In this document: piece by piece, positions 1 to 11,976 of the stretch
Layout of the letters: every line of letters begins with the position of its first letter
Numbering within the stretch: the first letter of the stretch is position 1
From: Inia geoffrensis
Lineage: Eukaryota > Chordata > Mammalia > Artiodactyla > Iniidae
Direction: 5' to 3'
Length of the DNA stretch: 64,000 bases
Assembly (NCBI GenBank): GCA_036417435.1
Contig: CM070907.1
Coordinates: 56,280,001-56,344,000, forward strand
Position numbers and translations under genes: made by a program
Notes under the pieces: generated by a model
What the model saw: the letters and a program-made list of their open reading frames with translations, nothing else
Database searches by the model: none
What the model was told of the DNA's origin: nothing

Positions 1-60
1 CTGCGTGCAGCAACGAAGACCCAACACAGCCATAAATAAATAAATTAAATTAATAAGTAA
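1..60 (+). repeat. Long CHR-type SINE, 3' tail only
   Basis: The bases GCAGCAACGAAGACCCAACA and the following A/T-rich tail match the 3' end of the longer tRNA-derived SINE seen whole at 3828-4163. The element is cut by the window edge. Confidence 0.8.
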
Positions 61-540
61 ATTTCCATGGAATGCTCCCCTCAAGGATGGTATCCATAAA
101 GTGAATGTACAATTTCCAACAAAAACCATTCCCCAAAACAATCAAATGGCACTGGCTCTGAAGAGTATAAGCTCAAAAGACTTCCTAGTGTTTATGAAGC
201 TGATATTTTCTTTCATTTATGAGTACTTAACTGAATTCTAATGAATTTTAATTTATGTACTAAGAACGTGCAAATTCATGTAAAACGAAAAAGGAAAATC
301 CACTTTCTACTTTAATTAGCAATGGAAACAAGCATTTGTAGAAAAAAATAATCCCCTCCATATTAAAGGTTCAAAGGTCTCTAGCAGAGGTGAACTAGTT
401 AACGTAACTACTTCTGGGAAAATATAGGCTAAGAGTAGAGATAATAAAAACAAAAGAAAACAAAAATGTGCCCTGGTACTGATATGCAAAAACTACTTTA
501 TATTCAGAATCCAACCACATTTTAGAATCTACCATTTCAG

Positions 541-900
541 TTCTGGTCTAAATCACTATCATCTGTCCACCTGGATTACAGCATTAGACTCAACTGTTTT
601 TTCTTCTTCTGTAGGTACCCACCCACCATTTATTCTCCATACAGCAGCCAGAATGATCTCATTAAGACACGAGTGATTTATGTTACTCCTTTTCTTAGAA
701 CTCTCCAATGACCTGCCATCTTATGCAGAGTTACAATTCTTATAATAGCCTGCAAAGTCCTGTATCTAAGATTCCTAGGGGAAATGTCTCTGATTATCAC
801 TGTGATTAAGGAGAGGTTCTGCAGTTTAGTGAGTATTACCAGAGTTCCAAATATCCCATGGAACATTCATGGTAGTGAATTATGTGAATTTTGTCCTTTC
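541..900 (+). repeat. L2 LINE 3' fragment
   Basis: The sequence around 640-770 (CAGCAGCCAGAATGATCTCA, then GCCTGCAAAGTCCTGTATC) follows the L2 3' end in the plus orientation. It is strongly diverged, as expected for a repeat older than placental mammals. Confidence 0.65.
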
Positions 901-1369
901 AATATACTCTGAATTTTCCAGATTGCCTCCTCCATGTAAATTAAGGGAAGGCTACACTCTGGTGTAGAACTTTATCAATAATTATTTACCATTTCACAAA
1001 ATCCCACCACAATTACTATTCACAGTATTTGAGTAAGCAATATAACACACCCATTTAAGTCCTAATTTATAGCTCTTCAAGTCAGCCACTCTATATAAAG
1101 GCTAGCTGTATTTTTAACTTGTCATACCATAGTATTTACAATAATAAAATAAACAATATGTCTTCTTTATATTAAGTTGGGAACACTATTATTTTCTTTT
1201 TTAAGTGCATAAAAAGCTTATATTATCTATATTTCATTTTAAGAGAGAAAAGGATTACAATATATTTGTATAAATATATAAAATAAATTATAAATACATA
1301 AAAAAGGGTGTTTCACCTTATCACGGCCCTATACAATGTGTACCTACTCTCAACCCCTCATACCTGTCT

Positions 1370-1605
1370 GACCTCAATTCCCACTATTCTTCCCATCATT
1401 CAGTATGCTCCATCCACACTGGCCTTCACAGCTATTTCTTGAAAATTTCAGGCAGCTCCAGCCACAGGACCTTTGTACTTGCTGTTCCTTCGAACTGGAA
1501 TGTTCTTCCCCCAGCTATCAATATTATGCACTCTCTCACATCCATCGTGTTTTTGTTTGAATTATCTTCTCAGTGAGGCTTTCCCCAACCACCCAATTTA
1601 AAATT
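1370..1605 (+). repeat. L2 LINE 3' fragment, continuation
   Basis: CATCCACACTGGCCTTCAC, GACCTTTGTACTTGCTGTTC and GGAATGTTCTTCCCCCAGC follow in L2 order. It is probably the same copy as 541-900 with AT-rich material between (901-1369, where nothing else is recognised). A pyrimidine-rich tract lies at 1612-1680. Confidence 0.75.
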
Positions 1606-1691
1606 GAAAATCAATCCCTCTCCCCCTCTCTCCTTCTCTCTCCCTCTCGCACTCCCTAACCTCTTTTTCCCTCTTTTCTTTACTCCACAGT

Positions 1692-2234
1692 ACTAAGCAC
1701 CATCTGTTCTGATTATCTATTGCCAAGTAATATATCACTCTAAAACTTAGTGGCTTAAAACAATCTATTGCTATCTTTCATAATTCTGTGGGTTGCCTGG
1801 GTTCAGCTGCGCGATTCTTGCTCATGTGGTTATAGCCAATGGTTGTAGGAACTGAAGTTATCTGAAGGCTCAATCAAGCTAAACATCCAAGAGGACTTCT
1901 TCAACCACAGGTGTGGGGCCTCAGCTGGGAGGGCTCAAACAGCTGGGTGCTGGCCAGGAATCACTGACTCACCACTCAGCCTTCCCACCTGACTAGTCTG
2001 GGCTAGCACAAAGCATGGAGGTCTCCTGCTAGTCGAGACTTCTTATACAGATGCTGCCTTCCCCCAGAGCTCATATTCCAAAACACCAAAGGCAGAAACT
2101 GAGGTTTATGACCTACGTAAGCAAGCTTCATTTCTACCTTGCTCTGTTAGTTACACAGAATCAACCCAAATGAAGGGTGGGACAGGACAACAGAATGGTA
2201 TGAATACTGGGAAGCAGAGAATACTAGAGAGCCA

Positions 2235-2271
<37 letters not shown>

Positions 2272-2510
2272 GGTATGCAGGCCTCTCACTGCTGTGGCCT
2301 CTCCCGTTGCGGAGCACAGGCTCCAGACACGCAGACTCAGCGGCCATGGCTCAGGGGCCTAGCCGCTCCGCAGCATGTGGGATCTTCCCGGACTGGGGCA
2401 CGAACCCTTGTCCCCTGCATCGGCAGGCGGACTCTCAACCACTGCACCACCAGGGAAGCCCTAGCGAGCCATCTTTAGAGGCAGTTACCACCATTCCCAA
2501 CATACTATAA
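1692..2510 (+). repeat. Old mammalian interspersed repeat, split by a SINE
   Basis: The motif CTATTGCCAAGTAA...AACTTAGTGGCTTAAAACAA and the later CCCCCAGAG...GTTACACAGAATCAACCC belong to a common ancient mammalian repeat whose family name I cannot give with certainty. The copy is interrupted at 2238-2461 by a minus-strand SINE and resumes after it. Confidence 0.6.
2239..2461 (-). repeat. CHR-type SINE (short form)
   Basis: A T-run (2237-2269) is followed by the complement of the SINE, ending CCAGGGAAGCCC. The imperfect target-site duplication CTAG(A/C)GAGCCATCTT flanks it (2224-2238 and 2461-2475). It lies in NARS2 intron 5, in the same orientation as the gene. Confidence 0.93.
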
Positions 2511-3319
2511 GTTTTACTTTTATAATTTACTTATTGTGCCTCCCTTTCTAAAAGGATATAATTCTCAAGGAGAAAGACTTCTACTTTTTCATCACTATAT
2601 TCACAGTTCATGTTATGTACTCAATATTAATTGGGAAAAAATAATTATTGCATTAAGTAAGTGATGTACATCAATAACTCATCCTATATGCTTGCTTTTC
2701 ACCATGGGCCTCACCCTTCCCCAAACTCCTACCAATGTAACTTTCTGGAAAGGGACCTGGGATGAATCTGGGTTATTTTGGAAGCAAAGAGTGAAAGATA
2801 AAAATGGGGGTAAAAATCAAAGACAGAAATATCAAAAAGATTTGGTCACAAACTGCTTACTTTGTCCCATGGACATCTCTGATCACTCTAGCTCCTAGTT
2901 TCTCTCTGTCAGAAAACTCTCCTAACAGACTTATGAAATGTGAACCACCTCTGACATGTAATACTTCCATATAAATTATTCTGTATAATTGCCCTTAAAA
3001 AAACTAGTTAAATATTTATTCTGTCTACAATTTCATGTGTCAGCTTTATCTTCTGGATAAAGGAAGATTTCTTGAAGACCAGCTCATCTGAATTTAAAAA
3101 GAAATTTTTAATTCAAAATTCTCAACGTATGACACAATACAAATCTGTGCACACAAGTATATACCAGAAAAAAAACTGAACTAGCTAGTGAATTCCCCTA
3201 GTTGGTAGAGGTAAAGCAACTATGAGTATGGGGAGAAAAGGGTACTGGTAATGATCATTTAGCTTTTTAGCCTATGTCTACCTCTGATGATATATATTTA
3301 AGAGTTTCTCCGGGGGCAA
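2511..3319. other. NARS2: Intron 5 sequence, no feature seen
   Basis: AT-rich intronic DNA. I recognise no repeat, exon or RNA gene here; the 68-codon open frame starting at 2692 has no recognisable similarity and no splice context. Confidence 0.5.
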
Positions 3320-3475
3320 TAGCTTTCAGTTTTGACTATATATTAGAGGCACCTGGTAAGCTCTAAAAATTCCCCACACCAATTAATGTGAATTTCTGGG
3401 AGCAGAACCTAGGCATTCATACTTTTAAATGTTCCTAGGTGAATTCAACATGCAGTCAAGATTGAGAAGCACTGC
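3320..3475 (+). repeat. MER5A-like hAT element
   Basis: GAGGCACCTGGTAAGCTCT...AATTTCTGGGAGCAGAACCT...GATTGAGAAGCACTG follows the MER5A order, ending in the typical GAGAA-CACTG terminus. Confidence 0.65.
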
Positions 3476-3827
3476 CTTGAACTCTCCATTCTCCTTTACC
3501 CCTACCAGTCTCTTCTAAACTAAGAGTGAGAAAAAAAAATTTAATTTATAAGCCAAAAAAGGAAATTTTTTAAAAGAAAAAAATGCACAAAAGGCACAAC
3601 ATAAGATAAGTTTTTAAAATCCAAATGCACAAGCAATCCCAATAAACATTAGTGGACTAAATTAAATGGTAGAAAGGGCAAAAACTAAGTGATTAAATTT
3701 TTTAAAAAGTCTGAGCTATATGCTGTTTCTAAGAATCACATAAGACAAAGAAAGGCTGACAATAAAAGGATGGATGATGTAAAGAAAAAAACATACCCAA
3801 CTAATACTGATCAAAATCAAGTTGGCA

Positions 3828-4163
3828 GGGCTTCCCTGGTGGTGCAGTGGTTAAGAATCCACCTGCCAATGCAGAGGACACGGGTTCGAGCCCTGGTCTG
3901 GGAGGATCCCATATGCCACAGAGCAACTGGGCCTGTGCGCCACACCTGCTGAGCCTGCAAGCCACAGCTGCTGAGCCCACGTGCTGCAACTGCTGAGGCC
4001 TGCGTGCCTGGGACCTGTGCTCTGCAACGGGAGAGGCCACGGCAATGAGAAGCCCGCACACCACAATGAAGAGTGGCCCCTGCTCGCCCCAACTAGAGAA
4101 AGCCTGTGCGCAGCAACAAAGACCCAACGCAGCCAAAAATAAAATAAATTTATTAAAACAAAA
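3828..4163 (+). repeat. Long CHR-type SINE (about 335 bp)
   Basis: The tRNA-like head GGGCTTCCCTGGTGGTGCAG is followed by an extended body (GCCACAGCTGCTGAGCC, GAGAAGCCCGCACACC) and the tail GCAGCAACAAAGACCCAACG. The 8-bp duplication CAAGTTGG flanks it (3818-3825, 4164-4171). It is a different, longer subfamily from the 210-bp copies. Confidence 0.9.
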
Positions 4164-4775
4164 CAAGTTGGTATGGTTAAATTAATCAAACAATAGATGA
4201 AAGAGGACCACTATATACCTAAAGACTGATTTCACCAAGAAGTGATTCTAAATTTGTGTATACCCAATAACAGAGCCTGAAAAATACATAAAGCAAAAAG
4301 TATGAGAAAAAAATGAAAAAATATACCAGAGGATTTTAACACACCAGTAAATGGTGGGTAAAGAAGACTAAATATCAGTAAGTATACTGCAAGTATGCAC
4401 AATTAATAATCTTGTTCTAATACACATATGTTGAACACTATACCCGATAACTGAAACTCTTTCCAAAGATACACAGAACATTTATAATACCACAAAAATA
4501 TAAAGCACCTAGGAATAAATCTAAGAAAGGTATTTGTGATCTTCATAAAGAAAATTATTAAATTCTACTGAAAAATATTAAGGAATTCCTAAACATAAGG
4601 AGAAATATACCATGTCCAGTGATAGGAACACTTAATACCATAAAGATACCAGTTTTTCCAAACTGATCCATTGAATCAATGTTGTTCCAGTTAAAGAGCA
4701 AACAGGGTTTTTTGGAGCTTGTCAAGATGATTTGTAAGTTTATACAGAAGAGAAAAGGATCAAGGAGAGCCAAGA

Positions 4776-4994
4776 GGGCTTCCCTGGTGGCGCAGTGGTT
4801 GAGAGTCCGCCTGCCGATGCAGGGGACACGGGTTCGTCCCCCAGTCTGGGAAGATCCCACATTCCGCGGAGTGGCTGGGCACGTGAGCCATGGCCGCTGA
4901 GCCTGCGCGTCCGGAGCCTGTGCTCCGCAACGGGAGAGAACACAGCAGTGGGAGGCCCATGCACTGCAAAAAAATAAATAAAAAATAAAAAAGA
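4776..4994 (+). repeat. CHR-type SINE (short form)
   Basis: Complete head, body and A-rich tail, with a perfect 10-bp duplication AGAGCCAAGA at 4766-4775 and 4995-5004. It is inserted in the old L1. Confidence 0.93.
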
Positions 4995-5555
4995 AGAGCC
5001 AAGAAATTCCTAAAATAAGGTGGGAGGATTTGCTTTACTACCTTTTAAGACTTATCAAAGAGCTACAGCAATTGAGAGTGAGTACTGGCACAGGGATATT
5101 CTGAAAAGCTAATGGAATAGAATAGAGCACACAGAAATAGACACACACATATATGGAAGCTTGATTTATGAAAGAGCTGGCAACTGCAATCACAGGAAGA
5201 GAAATGAACTATTCAATAAACAGTACTGAAATAATTAGTTATCCGTTTGGGGGGAAAAAAATTGGACTCTTACATCGTATCCAAAATTCAATCCCAGGAA
5301 GATTGAAGACATATATGTGTAATGCACAAACTATAAAACTTTTAGGAGATAACACAGAAAGGATTTCTTAAACAAGATAGAAAAGCACAATACATAAAGG
5401 AAAAGATTAAATTTGACTAAATTAAAATTAAGAACTCTATTGATCAAAAGACCATATTAAAAAAACAGAAAAGGCAAGCCACAAACTGGGAGAAAATATT
5501 TGCAACAATATACTCAACGAAAGACTGATACCCAGAATATAAAAACACTGATATG

Positions 5556-5774
5556 CTACATAAAAAATAGATAACCAACAAGGACCTACTGTATAGCACA
5601 AGGAACTATACTCAATATTTTGTAATAACCTATAAGGGAAAAGAATCTGAAAAAGAATATACACATGTATAACTGAATCACTTTGTTGTACACCGGAAAT
5701 TAACACAACATTGTAAATCAACTATACTTCAATAAATAAATAAATAAAACTTGCAAAAAAAAAAAAAAGATAAC
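5556..5774 (+). repeat. L1 3' end, severely 5'-truncated
   Basis: TAGATAACCAACAAGGACCT...CTATACTTCAATAAATAAAT and a poly-A tail form the last 200 bp of an L1 3' UTR; a second copy of the same 3' UTR type occurs at 55968-56250. The surrounding old L1 continues on its far side. Confidence 0.8.
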
Positions 5775-6064
5775 ACAATAGAAAATATTATAGAAGAGAA
5801 AATGAGTGGCCAATAACCATAAGATAAAGTTCTCAATCTCAATAGTTATCTGAGAAAAACAAATTAAAATCACATCAAGATCCCATTTTATATCCACGAG
5901 ATTGGCAAAATTTTAAGACTGAAAATATTGGATATTGGCAAAGACGTGGAACAGCACACCCTGCTGGTGGGAGTTTAAATTCATTCTTCCCTTGTAAAAA
6001 TTTGGATTTCTCTAGTGAAGTTGAAGCTATGAACATGCACTTCCACTATTCTGTATGCACCCTT

Positions 6065-6142
6065 GAAGGCATACTGGTATCACCCAGAGAGTCTCAAAAA
6101 ATACTAATGCTTGAGTCCTATTTCCCAGAGATTCTTATTTAA
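6065..6142 (+). repeat. MER5-like fragment
   Basis: GGTATCACCCAGAGAGTCTC...AGATTCTTATTTAATTG resembles the middle of MER5A. It is short, so the assignment is tentative. The following 6143-6545 holds only AT-rich DNA with no recognised feature. Confidence 0.45.
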
Positions 6143-6647
6143 TTGAAATATAATATTGAGAAAAAAAAGCTCATCACAGAAAAATAGTATGATTCCAATT
6201 GTATAAGTTGAGAACCATGCAAAATGAAACAATATTTTGCCTAGGGGTACCTCCACGTGGCAAAACTATTTTTTTAAAGCATGGGAATAATAAAACATAA
6301 AATCAGCACAGTGGGAATAGGGTGGGAGATGGAACTGGGAGGGCACAAAGTAGAGGATCAAAGGTACTAATAAAGTCCCATTTCTTAAGTTTAGTAGTTT
6401 GTGGTACAGGAGTATGCCTTATACTGTCTACATAGCATACATTATTATATATCTATAACAATATTTAATAAAAATGAGTTTATTATTAATACGTTATTTA
6501 TACAAAAAAAAGAGCAGTACCCATCATTCTTGCCAACAGTAGCCTAATCAATATATGTTGTTATTCTCCTTCCCCAAAAGGTTGTCTTGGAAGAATGGTC
6601 AAAAAGAAATGACAAGGATGCATTACTTCAGTGTGGTGCTCATTCTT

Positions 6648-6876
6648 TTTTTTTTTTTTGGTTTTCTATTTTTTGGGGGTTTTTTTGGTACACGGGCCTC
6701 TCACTGTTGTGGCCTCTCCCGTTGTGGAGCACAGGCTCCGGATGCGCAGGCTCAGCGGCCATGGCTCACGGGCTCAGCCGCTCCATGGCACGTGGGATCT
6801 TCCCAGACCAGGGCACGAACCCGTGTCCCCTGCATCGGCAGGCGGACTCTCAACCACTGCGCCACCAGGGAAGCCC
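6648..6876 (-). repeat. CHR-type SINE (short form)
   Basis: A T-rich start (6646-6688, partly interrupted by G) and the complement of the SINE are flanked by the 13-bp duplication GGTGCTCATTCTT (6635-6647, 6877-6889). Confidence 0.93.
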
Positions 6877-6979
6877 GGTGCTCATTCTTAACAGTTGTCT
6901 GTACCTAATAAGAAGAGTCTTCTTTAATAATCTCAGAACTTTAGTCAAGGTTTTGGTATCTTTTCTCAAAAGCCAACTT

Positions 6980-7120
6980 CAGGAGTCATTATGGTGTGAC
7001 AAACAGCATTTACTTTACAGCCAAACAGATCTTGTTTAAACTACAACTCTGTCTCTTACTGTGTGGCTTTTGATAAATTCTGAGCCTAGTTTTCCTCATG
7101 TAAAAAAAAAAAAAAAAAAA
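6980..7120 (+). repeat. MIR SINE fragment
   Basis: ACAACTCTGTCTCTTACTGT...GCCTAGTTTTCCTCATGTAA follows the MIR core and 3' half. An A-run lies at 7102-7121. The next 100 bp (CAACCAATATTTATGGAGCG) resembles another ancient mammalian repeat. Confidence 0.7.
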
Positions 7121-7224
7121 AGATAACTCATTCAACCAATATTTATGGAGCGACTATCACGTGTCCGACATTATACAATGATGTACAAGAGACACATCGT
7201 TTCTGCCCTTCTAAAGGCAAACTA

Positions 7225-8655
7225 ATTCCTACTTCAAAGGGCTGCTGAAAAGATTATATGATATATATAAAGGAACTTGACATGGTGCCTGAAATATATT
7301 TGGTATTCAATATATGCTTTTTCTCTTTCTGCTTGGATTAAAGCTAATAAAGTGGATTATTCCTTTCAGAAAACTTGCCTAATAGTTTAACATTATTAAA
7401 AAAACCACAAAATAACATACATGACTATATAGTAAACTACTATACAGATATTAGTTGATTTAATGTACTTTACAAATGTTAGATGTTATTATTTTGATCC
7501 ACACCCAGGTTAAAATGTTGGCATCTGAATCAAATTAAAACTAAAAATTATGAACTCAAGCATAACTGGATTCAGATTTCACAGTACTTTTTAAAATATT
7601 TTAATGAATTGACTTAATATGTATCCTATAATATCTACAATTTGTTCTTAATATGTCTAGCTTTCAAATTCACATTACTTTGGTGGCACTTATTATTGTA
7701 GGATTTTGTTTTTCCCACTTAAAAATATCTTGCAAATTCATATTGCTGAGCGGTGGAACAGAAATAACTTTGTTAAGTCAAATAGGACCAGCACAGTACT
7801 TTTCACAAAAAGGAAGCTTAAATATTTACAGGACGAATCAAACAGTAAATTTTAGTCCAGCTGTATGGCTGATGGGATTAGATCATTTTAAGAATGCACT
7901 CCACTTGGTGGATACCACACGATGGAAGAAATATCTTAGTCTTTTGAATAGAAGCAGGCTGTATCAGTTCACAGTCTGACAAAGTGTTTTTTTTTTTTAA
8001 CCATGGTGTTAATTTACAAGACCCTCACTTCACAGTGGAAGTGGCAAAAACACATTATGGCTGGGAGCATACCAGCTTTTTGGGTCAGTTCTCTTCTCAG
8101 TGCCTTTGAATGATCTCAGATTTGCTTATCCTAACCTAGTGTAGCATTTTCTATCTTTCCCTTTTAAAATTATTATTTTTTAATTGAAAAAGTAATACAT
8201 CTAATTAAAATTGGAAACATTTTAAATATTTGGTAACACACTCTGACAGCTGATTCATAAGAAACAGCACCCATGCATACTGCTGACAAAAATAAAAGTT
8301 AGTACAAACTCCCTAGAGAGAAATAAGTAACAGTGACTACCTATGGGAAGGGGAACTGGGTAGCTGGGAGTCTGGGGTAGAAGGGAAACTTATTTACTTT
8401 ATGCTCTTTTGTAACTTTTGAACTGGGTACCTTTTACATATATTACCTTTTTTGTTTTTTAAGTAATATATGCATATGATCAAAAATTCAAAGAATATAG
8501 AACAGAAGGCCCCATGCCCAGGGGTGAACATTACTGTGAACTGGTGAACATTACTATCTTTCTTCCAGATATGTCCTAGGCATTTCTGACATGCAAAATC
8601 TGTACCTCCTTAATAGAAATAGACATCCTCAACAGAAAAGAAAATGACGAGTCAT
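7225..8655. other. NARS2: Intron 5 sequence, mostly unclassified
   Basis: AT-rich DNA. The 108-codon open frame at 7653-7979 (plus) has no recognisable domain or codon-level signal. Parts of 8160-8460 look like old interspersed repeat, but I cannot name a family. Confidence 0.45.
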
Positions 8656-8658
8656 TTT

Positions 8659-8846
8659 TTTTCTTTTTTTTTTTTAAATTGAAGTATGGTTGATTTACCA
8701 CGTTGTGTTAGTTTCAGGTGTACAGCAACGTGATTCAGTTATACATACATATGTACCTATTTTTTCAGATTCTTTTCCATTATAGGTTATTACAAAACAT
8801 TGAATATAGTTCACTGTGCTATACAGAAGGTCCTTGTTGGTTATGA
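8659..8846 (-). repeat. L1 3' UTR fragment, 5'-truncated
   Basis: The complement of an L1 tail (T-run, TTGAAGTATGGTTGATTTAC, GTTTCAGGTGTACAGCAACG) ends at GGTCCTTGTTGGTTAT. The near-perfect duplication AAATGAC(G/T)AGTC flanks it on both sides. Confidence 0.8.
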
Positions 8847-8849
8847 AAA

Positions 8850-10710
8850 TGACTAGTCTTAAGGTTGGAAGTTGTGCAAAGCTAAAAGCCCACAGAAAAT
8901 AAAATCAACAAGTATCCAAATGTTCCATCACGCTGTCAGGTAGTGCGGAGGATGCAGTTCTTCCCCGTAAGGAGCTTGCAATCTAGATGAGGAAACAAAA
9001 TTGATGTCAAAAAACCATTAAAGAACAACAGAATGTTGTTGGAGATAACAACTAAACAGGAGTTGAAAGAATGAAAAGATCTAACGTTAGCTGAAGAAGA
9101 GTTGCTTTGAGAAGAAGTTTGACCTGGGTTAGCCCTCATCCCACCTAAAAAGTTTAAAAGAAACAGGGAAGAGTATTGAAAAGTGAAAACATCAAGCAGA
9201 ACCAAACGATGTACTCCATAAATAACAGCCGTAAAAATTGATAAGCACCAAAATTCCTGAGGCCCAGTAACTTCTTATTATCATTTCTAGAATGCACAAC
9301 AATTTGGAAAAGAGAAACCTTTGGTGCTTACATCAGCCTGCTCCTACGTATTAAGTTTTCCTTATTTTTGACTAGCAATTTTAAGTTTTCATAAGTCATT
9401 TCATTTACTCTTACAAGCTCTAAGTGCAGTGTTATTCACATTTTACAAGTAGGAAGTTGAGAACTGTGGCAGTAGAAAGTAGTCCAAAAGGGACTGGCTT
9501 CTTTTTTCTTTTGGCATGACACTTCTGGCATGACAAATGTGGGAAGTCCCACAGACCCACTCCTCAGTGAAACTGGTGAAAGTTATAAAATAAAAAGCAA
9601 ACAAAAAAACCCCTACCCCCACCCCAGCCACCTCTGAAAATGGTCCTAAGGTCACGAAGAAAATGAAGAAACACCTATTCAAGAAAATCTACTAAAACTT
9701 GGTAAGGACAAAGAACTCTTGTGGTGTCTGAATGACAAGCTTGCTCCCACCCTTGCCCATCACAGCTTAGCACGACAGAATCTCCACTCCAGACTGACAG
9801 AGCCGAGGATACAGGGCTCTCTTGAAGCCCAGCTCCCAGTCAGAGGTCTATCCTGACATGATGAGCAGCACAGAAAGCCAGCATTTCTCACCTTGCCCAC
9901 AGCTATCTGTTGCTGAAGCTAAGCTGCGGGTGAGTGTGGTTGAGAGGTGGGGGCTCCCTTCTCCCCAGTCCCTGCTCGTGGGACAGAGGCTCTACCCTGG
10001 GTGACGCCCTGCTAAGAATACTAGACCTGGATTATCTTGCCCCAGCTCATGGGCTGAGGCTTCCATGCTGGGAGCGGCAAGCCAAGGAGACCTGGGGCTA
10101 CAGCCACCCACTCAATTGAACACTCAGCTCCTAAAATGAAATGTCACTTAAAGAGAAGTGTCCACTGTTTCTGCCCCCAGCACCACAGCCTTGATTCAGA
10201 GATTTTCACTGGGGGTAGAAGCAGCCATAAACCAGACTTCCAAATCTCTTCCCAGAGGAAGTGACTTCACTTGTAGGTAAGTTCAAACCTAAGCGTGCTC
10301 TTAAAAACAGTGGGTGTAGTGAAAGACCATTGGGAAGAAAGAGATTGATATTCTTTGGGGATAACCAGCTCTGCTGGTTTGCTGGAGAGAAATGGAAAGA
10401 GACAGAAGAGATCTTTTGTGGTCAGAATAAATTTTAAACACTGACCTTGGAAAGTACATCTTTAAAGAAGCCTGAATTCGACTGGATTAGTCTGTGAAGC
10501 AATTTATGCCTCCCAAACATTGTTGAAAACAACAGAGCAAGCAGCCGCAATTAGTGGAGTTTAAGAGCTGGGTATGGTCTGGGAAAGAAACAGCCAAAAG
10601 AGCCCTGCCAGAATCAATGCCATCTCTGGATGATAGTGGGCACACCCAAGGCTGTATCCCCTGAGGGGCAACATCAAAGGCTTCACACTGCTGGTGGAGA
10701 GGGAAAAAGA
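8850..10710. other. NARS2: Intron 5 sequence, unclassified
   Basis: The 9780-10620 part is less AT-rich than its surroundings and may be the 5' part of an old L1, since an old L1 3' half starts directly after it. No exon of NARS2 was found on either strand. Confidence 0.4.
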
Positions 10711-10711
10711 T

Positions 10712-11575
10712 CTGTATCTAGAATAAGGAATTCCTATAACTCAACAAAAGACAAATTAGCCAATTAAAAAATGAGCAAAGGACTGAAATAGACATTTCTC
10801 CAAAGAAGATATACACATGGTCAACAGGCACACAAAAAAGATATTCAACACCCTTAGACATTAGGGAATGGCAAATCAAAACCACAAGATACTGCTTAAC
10901 GTTCATCAGGATGCCTATAATCAAAGAAACTGAAAATAACAAGCACTGGTGAGAATGTGGTAAAAGTGGAACCCTCATACCACTGGTGCGAATGTAATAT
11001 GGTACACCCACTGTGGAAACTAATTTTGGCAGTTCCTCAGTAAGTTAAATTAGAACATAAACGTATGACCCAGCAGTCCTACTTCTAAATATATACTCAA
11101 AACAACTGAAAACAGGTGTTCAAACAAAAACTTGTACACAGATGTCCATAGTATTATTATTCACAAAAGCCAAAGGTGGAAACAACGCAATGTCCGTCAA
11201 TGAATGAATGGCTAAACAAAATGTGGTATATCCATACAATGGAACATTATTCAGCATTAAAAAGAAATGAAATTCTCATAAATGTTAACAGAAGTCAGAC
11301 ACAAAAGGCTACACACTGTATGATTCCATTTATACGAAATAGCCAGAAATCCACAAAGACAAAAAGTAGATGAGAGATTACTAGGAGCTGGAGGTAAAGG
11401 GAATGAGGAGTTTTTGTTATTGAGCTTCTGTTAGGGTGCTGAAAAATTCTGGAAATATAGTAGTGATGGTTGTACACCACTGTGACTATAATGGTACTGA
11501 ACAGTTCATTAAAAATGGTTACACTGATACATTTTATGTTATGTAAATATCCACAATAATAAAAAAAAGCAAACC
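10712..11575 (+). repeat. Old L1 ORF2 end and 3' UTR
   Basis: GACATTTCTCCAAAGAAGAT, CACCCACTGTGGAAACTAAT, GACCCAGCAGTCCTACTTCT and GGTATATCCATACAATGGAA appear in L1 order, followed by a 3' UTR ending AATAATAAAAAAAAGC. It is diverged more than the 12-kb element and precedes the cetartiodactyl-specific L1s. Confidence 0.85.
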
Positions 11576-11884
11576 CATCTAATGCCAAGCTTCAGTACAC
11601 AGTATGAGATCCAGTATGAGAATACCCACAGTATAAGATTCGGATATAAAATTACACATCTTCATGGGTTCCATTTAACAGGCTTTCAGTTCATTCTTCA
11701 CTTTAAGAAGTATTTAAATGTATAAACTCTAGACCTGAATACTGTTCTTGTTATATGAAGTATTACTCCAAGATTTTCTCAGCCTAATTTAATTTCACGA
11801 TATGTGATCATTTATCTACCACATTCTGACACAGAATTGTAATTAAAAGCTTAAATATGAATTACACATTTATATATAAATTGT

Positions 11885-11976
11885 AAACTATCAAAAGCAA
11901 AAGGCAAAGAGAAAATCGACAATGAAATACTACTTCACACTCTCTGGTATTGCTATAACCAAAAAAAGAAAAGCAA
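11885..11976 (+). repeat. Small old L1 ORF2 fragment
   Basis: CAATGAAATACTACTTCACAC and CTATAACCAAAAAAAGAA resemble the late ORF2 region of L1. The younger L1 begins directly after it at 11977. Confidence 0.5.

Larger units (their letters stand above)
4300..5995 (+). repeat. Old L1 ORF2 remnant with nested insertions
   Basis: The order of segments (CACCTAGGAATAAATCTAA, GTACTGGCACAGGGATA, AAACTTTTAGGAGATAAC, CAAACTGGGAGAAAATATTT, GACGTGGAACAGCACACCCT) follows the C-terminal half of L1 ORF2 in the plus sense. It is heavily mutated. A SINE (4776-4994) and a younger L1 3' end (about 5556-5774) sit inside it. Confidence 0.8.

Noticed and set aside
2170..2510. Overlapping open frames of 60-100 codons in SINE copies (here and at every CHR copy)
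   Set aside because: The same frames recur wherever the GC-rich SINE body occurs, on both strands; they reflect the repeat and not genes.
7653..7979. 108-codon plus-strand frame as a possible gene
   Set aside because: No recognisable domain, no splice or promoter context, AT-rich intron sequence.
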